Positions 53,023 to 61,825 of a DNA stretch of 64,000 bases are shown one piece after another (positions within the stretch are counted from its first letter, which is position 1; every line of letters begins with the position of its first letter). The notes under the pieces are model-generated. The model did not search any database and was not told where the DNA came from. It was given only the letters and a program-made list of their open reading frames with translations. Where the stretch lies: NCBI GenBank assembly GCA_020848735.1, contig JADLHO010000077.1:18645-82644 (forward strand), read 5' to 3'. Position numbers and translations under genes: made by a program. This DNA comes from Planctomycetota bacterium. GTDB taxonomy: Bacteria > Planctomycetota > UBA1135 > UBA2386.

Positions 53023-54012
53023 TCAACTCGAGCGCGCGAGGACGTAGTCGACGAGGCCGTCCATGGCGTCGCGCGCGGGCGAGGCCGGCAGACCGGCGAG
53101 CGCCGCGCGCGCATTCGCGAGGCGCCGCCGCGCGCCCTCCATCGCGACACCGATCGCGGCCTCGAGCGGGAACTCGCGCTTGAGCACCGCGAGCTTGGCG
53201 TGCTCGTCACCCGGGCTCCGCATCAACTCGCGCAGCCGTTCGCCGTGCTCGCGCTGCCCCAGGAGCCAGAGCAGCGGCAAGGTCAACTTGCCGCGGGAGA
53301 GGTCCGTGCCGAGCGACTTGCCGACCACGTGCTCGTCGCCGTCGAGGTCGAGGCAGTCGTCGACGACCTGGAACGCCGTGCCGAGCTCGAGGCCGAAGCG
53401 GTCCGCGGCCTCGACCTGGGCGCGGGAAGCGCCGGCATAGTGCGCGCCGAGGCGGCAGGCCGCCGCGTACAGCGTCGCGGTCTTGTCGACGATGACGCGG
53501 AAGTACCGCGCCTCGTCCCAGTCGAAGTCGAAGCGGTGCAGGATCTGGGTGATCTCGCCCTGGCAGATGCGACGCGTCGTCTCCGCGAGGACCCGGCTGC
53601 AGGTCGGGTCGCTCAGCAGGACCGACATGTGGAAGGCACGCGCGTAGATGTAGTCGCCGAGCAGGACCGGGATCTCGGTGCCGTAGGCCGCATTCACCGT
53701 CGCCTGCTGCCGCCGGAGGCTGGCCCCGTCGAGCACGTCGTCGTGGACGAGCGTGGCGGTGTGCAGGAGCTCGATGATCTTGCCGACCGCGACGTGCTCC
53801 TCGCGCAGCGCGCCGACGGCGCGCCCGGCGAGCAGCACGAGCGCCGGCCGGAGCTGCTTGCCGCGGAAACTCGCCGCGAGCTCGACCAGGGGCAGCAGGT
53901 CCGCCTCCTCGCCCCGAAGCTCGGCGACCAGCTCCGATCCGACCCGCTCGAGCTCGGCGCGCACCGGCGCGAGCAGATCACCGAGCTGCATCGAACCGCT
54001 GCGCAGACTCAC
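53023..54012 (-). CDS. Polyprenyl (octaprenyl-type) diphosphate synthase
   Basis: A trans-isoprenyl diphosphate synthase of 329 residues. The GTG start at 54012 overlaps the tatA stop (GTGA) and has AAGGG upstream; an ATG at 53991 would give 322 residues. The first aspartate-rich motif is 'LVHDDVLDGASLRR', the second 'QVVDDCLDLDGD'. 'FRGKQLRPALVLL' and 'GEITQ' are also conserved. It lengthens isoprenyl diphosphates for the quinone side chain or undecaprenyl carriers; chain length is not deducible with confidence. It is translationally coupled with tatA. Confidence 0.92.
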   Translation of the reverse strand: MSLRSGSMQLGDLLAPVRAELERVGSELVAELRGEEADLLPLVELAASFRGKQLRPALVLLAGRAVGALREEHVAVGKIIELLHTATLVHDDVLDGASLRRQQATVNAAYGTEIPVLLGDYIYARAFHMSVLLSDPTCSRVLAETTRRICQGEITQILHRFDFDWDEARYFRVIVDKTATLYAAACRLGAHYAGASRAQVEAADRFGLELGTAFQVVDDCLDLDGDEHVVGKSLGTDLSRGKLTLPLLWLLGQREHGERLRELMRSPGDEHAKLAVLKREFPLEAAIGVAMEGARRRLANARAALAGLPASPARDAMDGLVDYVLARSS

Positions 54013-54230
54013 GCGTCGCCCTTCTTCTTGCCGTCGCCATCGCCGCCGTTGCCGAGCTTCGGCGCGTTGGGGTCGCTCTCGCCCTTGAGCCCCTTGCGGA
54101 ACTCGACGATGCCCGAGCCCAGGGCCCGAGCCATGCCGGGAATGCGATGGCCGAAGAGCAGGAGGACGACCAGGAGGATCAGCAGGGTCTGCCAGCCGCC
54201 TGGGACGATGGTCGCGACGTGAAGGGGCAT
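54009..54230 (-). CDS. tatA: Twin-arginine translocase protein TatA/E
   Basis: A 73-residue single-span protein. The membrane helix ('GGWQTLLILLVVLLLFGHR') is followed by the FG hinge and the amphipathic helix 'IPGMARALGSGIVEFRKGLK', then a charged glycine/lysine/aspartate tail. It multimerises to form the pore for folded Tat substrates. TatB and TatC are not in the window. In planctomycetes single TatA genes are often found apart from tatC. Confidence 0.93.
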   Translation of the reverse strand: MPLHVATIVPGGWQTLLILLVVLLLFGHRIPGMARALGSGIVEFRKGLKGESDPNAPKLGNGGDGDGKKKGDA

Positions 54231-54427
54231 CGTTCGTTGGATCTCGGCCGGGCGGACAACTTACGTCGACCGACGCGTGCGGCCAAGCCGCGCTTTGCGC
54301 CCGTTGGCCGGAGAATCGCCGCGGGACGCGACGATGCGGCGGGGCGGGAGCTCCTCGGGCGGAGCGCAGCGGCGCCGCAGCGAGCGCTCGCGCGCGGCGG
54401 ATCTCGAGCGCGGTGCCGCTCTCGATC

Positions 54428-54904
54428 TCAGTCCCGGCGCCGCTGGCTCTCGAGTTCCAGCCAGGTCGACCACGCCGCCGGGTCCGCTCCGAGGTCTCTC
54501 CCACAGAGGCGCGTCAGGTGCTTGCGTGCGTTCGCGGCGACCTCGGCATCCGGCGCGCCGAGCGCGGAGATCAGGATGCGGATGGCATCGAGGCGGGCGG
54601 CCTGGTCTTCCTCGCTGCCCGCTCCGGCCGCGGCCCGTGCGGCCCGAAAGCGCTTGAGCTCCTCGAGGAGCTGTCGGAACAGCGTGCCCAGCCGGCGCTG
54701 TTCGAGCATCACCATCGCGAGGTAGAGGAAGCCGAAGCCGATCGCGAAGCGCAGCACGGCCGTCGGCCCCAGGTGACGCGCGATCCACTCGGCGCCGGGG
54801 AGCCAGGGCTCCACCCAGACCAGGCCGGCCAACGCCAGCATCGCCAGCGGCGCCGCGAGCTTCAGCCAGGCACCGAGACCCGGTCCGGCCGGGGTCCCGC
54901 TCAC
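54428..54904 (-). CDS. Small membrane protein with HEAT-like tail, unknown function
   Basis: A 158-residue protein starting at a GTG that overlaps the sucD stop (GTGA). Two hydrophobic segments (about 13-30 and 48-66) precede a helical soluble domain. The end '[20 protein letters not shown]' then 'WLE' resembles the last unit of planctomycete HEAT-repeat proteins, where a DPxxW motif is common. No enzymatic motif is visible. Coupling to sucD suggests co-expression with the succinyl-CoA synthetase genes, not a shared role. Confidence 0.65.
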   Translation of the reverse strand: MSGTPAGPGLGAWLKLAAPLAMLALAGLVWVEPWLPGAEWIARHLGPTAVLRFAIGFGFLYLAMVMLEQRRLGTLFRQLLEELKRFRAARAAAGAGSEEDQAARLDAIRILISALGAPDAEVAANARKHLTRLCGRDLGADPAAWSTWLELESQRRRD

Positions 54905-55785
54905 TTGCCCAGCACCGCCTTCATCGTGGCGCCCATCACGCTCGGCGTGGCCACGACCGTGGCCCCGGCCGCGCGCAGCGCCGCCTGCTTGTCCGCCGCG
55001 GTACCCTTGCCGCCCGAGATGATCGCGCCGGCGTGGCCCATGCGCTTGCCGGGGGGCGCCGTGGCACCGGCGATGAACGAGACGACCGGCTTCGTCATCG
55101 AGGACTTGATGAAGTCCGCGCCCTCCTCCTCGGCGCTGCCGCCGATCTCGCCGATCATGATCACGCCGTCGGTGTCCGGGTCGGCCTGGAAGAGCCGCAG
55201 GCAGTCGACGAAGTTCGTGCCGTTGATCGGGTCACCGCCGATGCCGACGCAGGTCGACTGTCCGAGCCCGGCGGAGGTGAGCTGCCAGACGGCCTCGTAG
55301 GTCAGGGTTCCGCTGCGCGAGACCACCCCCACGCGGCCGGGCCGGTGGATGTAGGCCGGCATGATGCCGATCTTGCAGCCGCTGCGCTCCGTGGTCGGCG
55401 TGATCACGCCCGGGCAGTTCGGGCCGACGAGACGCGACTTCGTGCCGCGCATCATGTCCCGCACCCAGGCCATGTCGAGGACGGGCACGCCCTCGGTGAT
55501 CGCGACGATCAGCTCGATGCCGGCGTCCACCGCCTCGCAGATCGAGTCGGCGGTGAACGGTGCAGGCACGTAGACGACCGAGGCGGTCGCACCGGTGGCC
55601 TTCACGGCCTCGCGGACCGAGTCGAAGACGGGGATGCCCTCGTGGATCGTGCCGCCCTTGCCCGGCGTGACGCCGCCCACGACGTGCGTGCCGTAGGCCT
55701 TCGCCTGGAGCGAGTGGAAGGTGCCGTTCTTGCCGGTGATCCCTTGCGTGATCACCTTCGTATTGCCGTCGATCAGGATGCTCAT
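54901..55785 (-). CDS. sucD: Succinyl-CoA synthetase alpha subunit
   Basis: A 294-residue protein with the CoA-binding fold ('[20 protein letters not shown]') and the phosphohistidine in '[17 protein letters not shown]'. '[10 protein letters not shown]' and '[10 protein letters not shown]' are further family marks. It works with the SucC subunit encoded upstream to interconvert succinyl-CoA and succinate with substrate-level phosphorylation in the TCA cycle. Here the genes are separated by 140 bases that include short repeats. Confidence 0.96.
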   Translation of the reverse strand: MSILIDGNTKVITQGITGKNGTFHSLQAKAYGTHVVGGVTPGKGGTIHEGIPVFDSVREAVKATGATASVVYVPAPFTADSICEAVDAGIELIVAITEGVPVLDMAWVRDMMRGTKSRLVGPNCPGVITPTTERSGCKIGIMPAYIHRPGRVGVVSRSGTLTYEAVWQLTSAGLGQSTCVGIGGDPINGTNFVDCLRLFQADPDTDGVIMIGEIGGSAEEEGADFIKSSMTKPVVSFIAGATAPPGKRMGHAGAIISGGKGTAADKQAALRAAGATVVATPSVMGATMKAVLGK

Positions 55786-55925
55786 CGCGCTTTGCTCACT
55801 GTGCCGTCACGCGGCATCGCCGCGTGCAGGGCGCTGGTCTCGGTCAGCGGTTCGGTCACGGGTTCACGGGTTCTCGGGTTCTCGGTGCCTCGCGGCTCGC
55901 GGCCTCGCGGTCTCGCGGCCGCGGA
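55786..55925. repeat. sucC-sucD spacer with short direct repeats
   Basis: The 140-base spacer between sucC and sucD contains, at about 55862-55920, reiterated GGGTTCTC and CTCGCGG units (several copies of each, partly overlapping). Such spacers are unusual for sucCD, which are normally tightly coupled. No terminator or promoter was recognised. Confidence 0.6.
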
Positions 55926-57098
55926 TCAGCGTCCGCTGCGGCGGACCAGCTCCACGATCTTCTCCGCGGCATCGTCGAGCGAGGTCGCGGTCTGCAGGCG
56001 CACGTCGGAGTCCTGCAGCAGCCGGCGGCCGATCTCGACGTTCGTGCCTTCGAGGCGCACCACGAGCGGGACCTCGAGCTTCACCTCCCGCGCGGCGGCG
56101 ATCACGCCCTCGGCGATCGTGTCGCACTTCATGATCCCACCGACGATGTTCACGAGGACCCCCTTCACGTTGGGGTCCGCGAGGATGATCTTGAACGCGT
56201 TGGTGACCTGCTCCTTGTTCGCGCCGCCACCGACGTCGAGGAAGTTCGCAGGGCTCCCGCCCTTCAACTGGATGACGTCCATCGTCGCCATCGCGAGGCC
56301 GGCGCCGTTCACCATGCAGCCGATCTCGCCGTCGAGCGCGATGTAGTTCAGCCCGAACTTCGACGCCTCGATCTCCTTCGGATCCTCCTCGTTGAGGTCG
56401 CGGTAGACGAGCACGTCCTCGTGGCGGTAGAGCGCGTTGCTGTCGAAGTTGAGCTTGGCGTCGAGCGCCAGCACGTCTCCGGACTTCGTGACGATCAGCG
56501 GGTTGATCTCGGCGATCGAGCAGTCCATCGCGCTGAAGGCCTGCGCGAGCCCGAGGATCAGCTTCGACGCCTGCTTCGCCGTCTCACCGCTCAGGCCCAG
56601 CGCCTTGGTGAGGCGACGGACCTGGAACGGCAGGAGTCCCTTGAGCGGATGGATGCGCTCCTTGTGGATCGCCTCCGGCTTGTGCGCGGCGAGCTCCTCG
56701 ATGTCCATGCCGCCCTCGGCGGAGGCCATCATGACCGGCGCCATCGAGACGCGATCGACCGCGACGGCGAGGTAGAGCTCGCGCGCGATCTCGCTGCCGC
56801 GCTCGACGTAGAGCTGCTTGACCTCGCGACCCGCCGGACCGGTCTGATGCGTGACCAGCGTCTTGCCGAGCATGCCCTTGGCGGCCGCGCGCGCCTCGTC
56901 GGCGGAACGGACGAGCTTCACGCCGCCCGCCTTGCCGCGCCCGCCGGCGTGGATCTGCGCCTTCACCACCGACAGCGGAGCGCCGAGCTTCGTGAAGGCC
57001 GCGGCGGCCTCCTCGACGGTGCTGCAGGGGATCCCCTCGGGCACCGGAACGCCGAATCGCGCCAGCACCTGCTTCGCCTGGTACTCGTGGATCTTCAT
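55926..57098 (-). CDS. sucC: Succinyl-CoA synthetase beta subunit
   Basis: A 390-residue ATP-grasp protein beginning '[20 protein letters not shown]'. '[18 protein letters not shown]', '[20 protein letters not shown]', '[20 protein letters not shown]' and '[11 protein letters not shown]' are family hallmarks. It forms a heterodimer or tetramer with SucD. It is divergent from dcd, with 181 bases between. Confidence 0.96.
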   Translation of the reverse strand: MKIHEYQAKQVLARFGVPVPEGIPCSTVEEAAAAFTKLGAPLSVVKAQIHAGGRGKAGGVKLVRSADEARAAAKGMLGKTLVTHQTGPAGREVKQLYVERGSEIARELYLAVAVDRVSMAPVMMASAEGGMDIEELAAHKPEAIHKERIHPLKGLLPFQVRRLTKALGLSGETAKQASKLILGLAQAFSAMDCSIAEINPLIVTKSGDVLALDAKLNFDSNALYRHEDVLVYRDLNEEDPKEIEASKFGLNYIALDGEIGCMVNGAGLAMATMDVIQLKGGSPANFLDVGGGANKEQVTNAFKIILADPNVKGVLVNIVGGIMKCDTIAEGVIAAAREVKLEVPLVVRLEGTNVEIGRRLLQDSDVRLQTATSLDDAAEKIVELVRRSGR

Positions 57099-57119
57099 CG
57101 AACGCCGAACGTCATCGGG

Positions 57120-57149
57120 GGCAACGTCGACGCGGGCAACGTCGACGGG
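57120..57149. repeat. 15-base direct repeat upstream of sucC
   Basis: Two adjacent 15-base copies, GGCAACGTCGACGCG (57120-57134) and GGCAACGTCGACGGG (57135-57149), lie between sucC and dcd. They could be a paired protein-binding site or a small tandem duplication. Confidence 0.6.
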
Positions 57150-57279
57150 GACATCGGGACCGAGCGCCAGACCCGACCGGGCGAACCCGCCGGACCCGGC
57201 CCGGTGCCGAGTGAAAGGGCGGCCAGGGTATCGCCCGAGCCCGGGGAAACAACGGCGCTCGGGGGCTAAGGTGCGCGCG

Positions 57280-58404
57280 ATGACCGATGGCATCCTCGTG
57301 CACCAGCAGATCAAGGCGCTCATCGACTCGGGCGCGATCGCGAGCAATCCGGGGATCGCCCCCGCCCAGCTCCAGCCGGCCAGTCTGGACCTGCGCCTGG
57401 CGACGGTCGGCTATCGCGTGCAGAGCGGCTTCCTCCCCGAGCGACAGAGCGTCGCCGAGCTCCTCGAGGAGATGACGCTCTACCGCTTCGACCTCACCGA
57501 CGGCGCCGTGCTGGAGCGCGGCCATTGCTACGTCCTGCCGCTGCTCGAGCAGATCCGTCGCCCGCTGCCGTTCACGATCCGCGCGAACCCGAAGTCCTCG
57601 ACCGGTCGACTCGACGTCTTCACGCGCATGCTCGCCGACCACAGCGGGCGCTTCGAGACGGCGCCCCCGGGCTACGTCGGCCCGCTGTACCTCGAGGTGG
57701 TGCCGCGCTCGTTCCCGATCCGCGTGCGGACCGGCCAGAGCCTCACGCAGATCCGCTTCGTCGGGGGCGACGCGGAGCTGTCCGACGAGGAACTCCGCGA
57801 GGAGTACCGCCGCGCGCCGCTGCTCTGGAGCGATGCGCGGACGCCGATCCCCATGGACGCCGTCTCCTTCGACGGCGGGCTCTCGATGCGCCTCGCGCTC
57901 GCGTGCGACGCCGACGTCTCGGGCCCGGTCGGCTACGAGGCCCTGCTGCACACCGGGGTGGTCGACCTGCAACGCGAATGCCATTACGACTGGCGGCAGT
58001 TCTTCCGCGCGATCGAGGCACCGCCGCGCGGCCGCATGATCGTGCAGCCGGAGGCCTTCTACATCTTCGCGAGCAAGGAGCGCGTGCGCGTGCCGCGGCA
58101 CCTCGCGGCGGAGATGGCGCCCTATGACGTCGGCATGGGCGAGCTGCGGACGAACTACGCGGGGTTCTTCGACAACGGCTTCGGCGGCGAGAACGGCACG
58201 CGCGCGGTGCTCGAGGTGCGCGCGCACGACGTGCCCTTCCTCGTCGAGGACGGCCAGGTCTTCTTCCGCCTGCGCTTCTATCGGGGCCTCGAGTCTCCCA
58301 CCGTGGCCTACGGCGAGGGTGGCCTCGGCAGCCACTACCAGGGGCAGGCCCTGCGGCTCAGCAAGCACTTCACGTCGACGACGGGCGACACCGCGGCGCG
58401 CTGA
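57280..58404 (+). CDS. dcd: dCTP deaminase, long two-domain form
   Basis: A 374-residue protein, about twice the length of E. coli Dcd (193). The N-terminal domain contains '[19 protein letters not shown]' and '[18 protein letters not shown]'; the C-terminal domain contains '[19 protein letters not shown]' followed by '[20 protein letters not shown]', the part that bears the catalytic glutamate region. This long form resembles the dCTP deaminases of Alphaproteobacteria and some Planctomycetes. It makes dUTP from dCTP for dTMP synthesis. It runs alone, divergent from sucC. Confidence 0.92.
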   Translation: MTDGILVHQQIKALIDSGAIASNPGIAPAQLQPASLDLRLATVGYRVQSGFLPERQSVAELLEEMTLYRFDLTDGAVLERGHCYVLPLLEQIRRPLPFTIRANPKSSTGRLDVFTRMLADHSGRFETAPPGYVGPLYLEVVPRSFPIRVRTGQSLTQIRFVGGDAELSDEELREEYRRAPLLWSDARTPIPMDAVSFDGGLSMRLALACDADVSGPVGYEALLHTGVVDLQRECHYDWRQFFRAIEAPPRGRMIVQPEAFYIFASKERVRVPRHLAAEMAPYDVGMGELRTNYAGFFDNGFGGENGTRAVLEVRAHDVPFLVEDGQVFFRLRFYRGLESPTVAYGEGGLGSHYQGQALRLSKHFTSTTGDTAAR

Positions 58405-58413
58405 CGCCGCGGG

Positions 58414-59469
58414 TCAGCGGTCGTCGATGCCGACGGCGTTGCTCAGCAACACGAGGCCCGCCGGCGATGCGACCACGGCCTGGAACTGCAGCGGCCCGAC
58501 GCGGGAGTGGAAGGGATGCGGCGCGTTCGGCGAGATGCCGATCAGGCGTCCGGAGGCGTCGAGCCAACCCTGGAGCACGAGGGTCGGCATGAGCGGCGGC
58601 GTCAGGAGCAGGGCCCCGTGGATGCCGGGGAAGCGCAGCGGCCGGTCGAGGAATCCGAGCGGCGTCCCGAGCACCGCGGCGAACGCACCCGGGCTCGCCG
58701 CGTGCTCGACGCGGAACGCGAAGCCATCGCCGCGCTCGCGCGAGGGGAAGAGCCCCGTCATGCCGAAGCTCGGATTCGGGCCGCGCCGCCAGGCGACACC
58801 CACGTCCGCACCCGCGCTGAGCACCGGCTCGTCGAGCAGCGCGAAGAGCGCCGCCGTGCGCTGACGGGTGGCGAGGTTCGTGCCGCGCGTGCGGTCGACG
58901 ACCTGCAGCACGGCCGGCGCCCCCGCGCGCACGCTCTCACCGAACTCGCCGATGTTGGTCGCTGCGGCGTGGACCGAGACGATGCTGCCGTCGACCGCGG
59001 CCGGCAGCTTGATCGCGAGGAACCAGGACTCCTTCGTCGGCACCACGCGCGCCGGGGTGGCGAGCGAGACGCGGAGGTCGAAGGCGAAGGCCGCATCGCC
59101 GGCGACCGGGGTCGAGATCGGACCGCTGCTCAGCAGCACATCGCCGGACTCGGGCCCGGCGCCGGAAGCTCCGCGCAGCAGCATGAGGCTGATCGGCATG
59201 GAGCGATCGGCCTTCTGGTTCTGGACGATGGCGCGCAGCCCCACCACGTTGCCGTAATCGTCGGCTTCCGCCGAGACGCCCTGGCGGAACCAGTCGCGCG
59301 ACATCGCGATGCGGAGTTCGCCGTCGGAACCCGTGGCGAGGTGGCCACGCGTCGAGAACCCGGCCACGCCCGGCCAGATTCCGACTTCCTGACGAGCGGA
59401 TTGAGAGCAGAGGGACGCGGTCGAAAACACGACCGCGAGAGCGAAACGGTGAGCGGATCTGGGGATCAC
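58414..59469 (-). CDS. Secreted protein of unknown function with C-terminal beta domain
   Basis: A 351-residue protein starting at a GTG with a plausible signal peptide ('RFALAVVFSTASLCSQ'). No known domain in the central part, which is beta-rich. The C-terminal 80 residues ('GALLLTPPLMPTLVLQGWLD' to 'LVLLSNAVGIDDR') resemble a domain that recurs at the ends of planctomycete secreted proteins, and a similar ending is seen in the subtilisin-like protein at 61826. It is convergent with dcd with only nine bases between. Role unknown; surface or periplasmic. Confidence 0.7.
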   Translation of the reverse strand: MIPRSAHRFALAVVFSTASLCSQSARQEVGIWPGVAGFSTRGHLATGSDGELRIAMSRDWFRQGVSAEADDYGNVVGLRAIVQNQKADRSMPISLMLLRGASGAGPESGDVLLSSGPISTPVAGDAAFAFDLRVSLATPARVVPTKESWFLAIKLPAAVDGSIVSVHAAATNIGEFGESVRAGAPAVLQVVDRTRGTNLATRQRTAALFALLDEPVLSAGADVGVAWRRGPNPSFGMTGLFPSRERGDGFAFRVEHAASPGAFAAVLGTPLGFLDRPLRFPGIHGALLLTPPLMPTLVLQGWLDASGRLIGISPNAPHPFHSRVGPLQFQAVVASPAGLVLLSNAVGIDDR

Positions 59470-59767
59470 AGCAGGCGACTCCGGCCCGACTCGGGACTCC
59501 GCGCGGCATTGGCCAGGCGGGTCCCACTGGTCGATCGCAGGCAGGGGAGCGAGGCTGCGACGACGACGAGTTCGAGCGCGGAGCAGTGTGCACATCGTGT
59601 GCCGTGCCTGCAATGCCACCTTGCGGTGGCAGTCGTACGCGAGCGCAGTAGCATCCCGCGCCCGTCGCGCGCCGCTGGGCTCGCGACGGGCGCGCCAGCC
59701 CCGGCACTGCGCCACGAGTTCCTTCGCACCGCGGCGATCGCGATCCGCAGGTATCGACCGAAGCATC
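59470..59767. other. Divergent intergenic region with small hairpin
   Basis: 298 bases between divergent genes. TGCCACC (59614-59620) and GGTGGCA (59625-59631) pair over 7 bp around a TTGC loop. The frame is open upstream of the dehydrogenase ATG to about 59588, but that translation is arginine-rich and not conserved-looking, so it is taken as non-coding. No clear promoter is recognised. Confidence 0.4.
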
Positions 59768-60826
59768 ATGACCGCTCCCGTCCGAGCGCCCCATCCTGCC
59801 GGCAGCAGCCGGTCCTCCGCGATCCTCATCACCGGCGCCGGCGGCGAGGTCGGGCACGGCCTGATCCGCGCGCTGTACGAACAGGGCGCCCGCGACATCG
59901 TCGCGATCGACATCCGCGAGCTGGAACCCGAGATCCGCGCGATGTGCGCGCGGACCTTCGTGGGTGACATCTGCGACGCGATGCTGCTGGGGCGGCTCCT
60001 CGCGATGTACGAGGTCTACGAGATCTTCCACCTCGCCGCGCTCCTGTCGACGCGTTCCGAGTTCACGCCCGAGACGGCGCACGATGTGAACGTCGGCGGC
60101 ACCATCGGTCTGCTGCGCCTCGCGGCGGAACAGGCGCGCAGCCACGGCAAGACGGTCAAGTTCGTCTTCCCGAGCTCGATCGCGGCCTACGGCGTTCCGG
60201 ACCTGACCACCAAGGCGCGGGCGGGTCGCGTCCGCGAGGATCAGTTCGTCGAGCCCACGACGATGTACGGCTGCAACAAGCTGTACTGCGAACACCTCGG
60301 CCGCTACTACGCCAAGCACTACCGGCAGCTCGCGAAGGACCGCGTGGCGGACCTCATCGACTTCCGCTGCGTGCGCTTCCCCGGCCTCATCAGCGCCGAC
60401 ACCGTGCCCTCGGGCGGCACGAGCGACTACGCGCCGGAGATGATCCACGCCGCCGCGAAGAACGAGCCCTACGCGTGCTTCGTCCGCGCCGACACGCGCA
60501 TCCCCTTCCTCACGATGCCCGACGCGATCGACGCGTTGCTCGCCCTCGCGCACGCCGACCAGGAGCGGCTCTCGCGCCAGGTCTACAACCTCAGCGCGTT
60601 CGCACCGACCGCGGGCCAGATCGCCGATCTCGTCCGCGCCGCGTTCCCGAACGCGAGGATCTCGTTCCAGCCCGACGTGCAGCGCCAGGGCATCGTCGAT
60701 TCCTGGCCGGAGGACGTGGACGACAGCGCCGCGCGCCGCGACTTCGGCTTCGTGCCCAAGCACGACGTCACCGCCGCCTTCCGCGACTACCTCGTGCCGG
60801 CGATCAAGGCCCGCTACGCGCGATGA
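59768..60826 (+). CDS. L-threonine 3-dehydrogenase, SDR (epimerase-like) type
   Basis: A 352-residue extended SDR. 'ILITGAGGEVGHGLIRAL' binds NAD, 'FPSSIAAYG' holds the catalytic Ser region, and 'TMYGCNKLYCEHLGRYYAK' holds YxxxK. 'FRCVRFPGLISADTVPSGG' and 'TSDYAPEMIHAA' match the SDR-type threonine dehydrogenases, which oxidise threonine to 2-amino-3-ketobutyrate. The acceptor glycine C-acetyltransferase is not in the window. The ATGA overlap couples it to a threonine-dehydratase-like gene, so both probably act in threonine breakdown. Other SDR epimerase activities cannot be excluded. Confidence 0.82.
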   Translation: MTAPVRAPHPAGSSRSSAILITGAGGEVGHGLIRALYEQGARDIVAIDIRELEPEIRAMCARTFVGDICDAMLLGRLLAMYEVYEIFHLAALLSTRSEFTPETAHDVNVGGTIGLLRLAAEQARSHGKTVKFVFPSSIAAYGVPDLTTKARAGRVREDQFVEPTTMYGCNKLYCEHLGRYYAKHYRQLAKDRVADLIDFRCVRFPGLISADTVPSGGTSDYAPEMIHAAAKNEPYACFVRADTRIPFLTMPDAIDALLALAHADQERLSRQVYNLSAFAPTAGQIADLVRAAFPNARISFQPDVQRQGIVDSWPEDVDDSAARRDFGFVPKHDVTAAFRDYLVPAIKARYAR

Positions 60827-61815
60827 GCGGCCTGCCGTTCGCGAGCCCCACGCTCGCGGCGATCGCGGCCGCACGCGAACGGCTGCGCGGGCATGTCCAC
60901 GTGACGCCCTGCTGGACCTGGCCCTCGCCCGCGCTCGGCGCGGCGCTCGGCGAGTCCGCCCGGGTCACGGCGAAGCTCGAGCTCTGGCAGCGGAGCGGGA
61001 GCTTCAAGGCGCGCGGCGCCCTCCTCACGATGCTGGCGCTCGACGCCGAGCAGCGCGCCGCGGGCGTGACGGCGGTCAGCGCGGGGAACCACGCGCTCGC
61101 GGTCGCCGACGCGGCGCGCCGGGTCGGCACGCACGCCAAGGTCGTGATGCCGCGCAGTGCCGACCCGCGGCGCATCGCGGCGTGCGAGGCGGCGGGCGCC
61201 AGCGTCGTGCTCGCCGACGACGTGCACGCGGCCTTCGCCGCATCGCAGCGCATCGCGGCGGAGGAAGGGCGGCGCTTCCTCCACCCCTTCGAGAGCGAGT
61301 CGATCGTGCTCGCGACCGCCACGCTCGGCCTCGAGATCGTCGAGCAGGTGCCCGACGTCGACGCGGTCGTCGTGCCGATCGGCGGCGGCGGACTCGCCGC
61401 CGGCATCGCCTGCGGCATCGCCGCCGCGCGACCGGCCTGCGCGGTCTTCGGGGTGGAACCCGAGGGCGCGGACACGATGTCGCGGAGCTTCGCCGCGGGC
61501 GAGCCGCGCGCGATCGACGCGGTGCGCACGATCGCCGACAGCCTCGGCGCGCCGCGCGCGGAGCCGCGCACCTACACGCTCTGCCGGCGGCACCTCGCGG
61601 GACTCGTGCGGGTCTCCGACGACGCCCTCCGGCAGGCGATGCGCGTGCTGCACCGCGAGCTCAGGCTCGCCGTCGAACCCGCGTGCGCGGCATCGACCGC
61701 GGCCGCGCTCGGTCCGCTCGCCGTCGAACTCAGCGGCCGGCGCGTCGTGCTCGTGCTCTGCGGTTCGAACGTCGATCTCGAGAGCGTCGCGCGCCACGTC
61801 GTCGGCGTCGGCTAG
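60823..61815 (+). CDS. PLP-dependent threonine/serine dehydratase
   Basis: A 330-residue fold-type II PLP enzyme. The lysine that binds PLP is in 'RSGSFKARGALLTML' (SFKxRGA), 'SAGNHALAVADAARR' is the substrate loop, and 'VVPIGGGGLAAGIACGIA' is the phosphate-binding glycine loop. Without an ACT domain it is a catabolic-type threonine dehydratase or serine racemase-like enzyme producing 2-oxobutyrate and ammonia. It overlaps the threonine-dehydrogenase-like gene by four bases. Confidence 0.9.
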   Translation: MSGLPFASPTLAAIAAARERLRGHVHVTPCWTWPSPALGAALGESARVTAKLELWQRSGSFKARGALLTMLALDAEQRAAGVTAVSAGNHALAVADAARRVGTHAKVVMPRSADPRRIAACEAAGASVVLADDVHAAFAASQRIAAEEGRRFLHPFESESIVLATATLGLEIVEQVPDVDAVVVPIGGGGLAAGIACGIAAARPACAVFGVEPEGADTMSRSFAAGEPRAIDAVRTIADSLGAPRAEPRTYTLCRRHLAGLVRVSDDALRQAMRVLHRELRLAVEPACAASTAAALGPLAVELSGRRVVLVLCGSNVDLESVARHVVGVG

Positions 61816-61825
61816 CCGCGCGCGC

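Noticed and set aside
59588..59767. In-frame N-terminal extension of the threonine dehydrogenase with a CxxC motif
   Set aside because: The extension is arginine-rich with no family match; the ATG at 59768 gives the usual N-terminus just before the NAD-binding motif.
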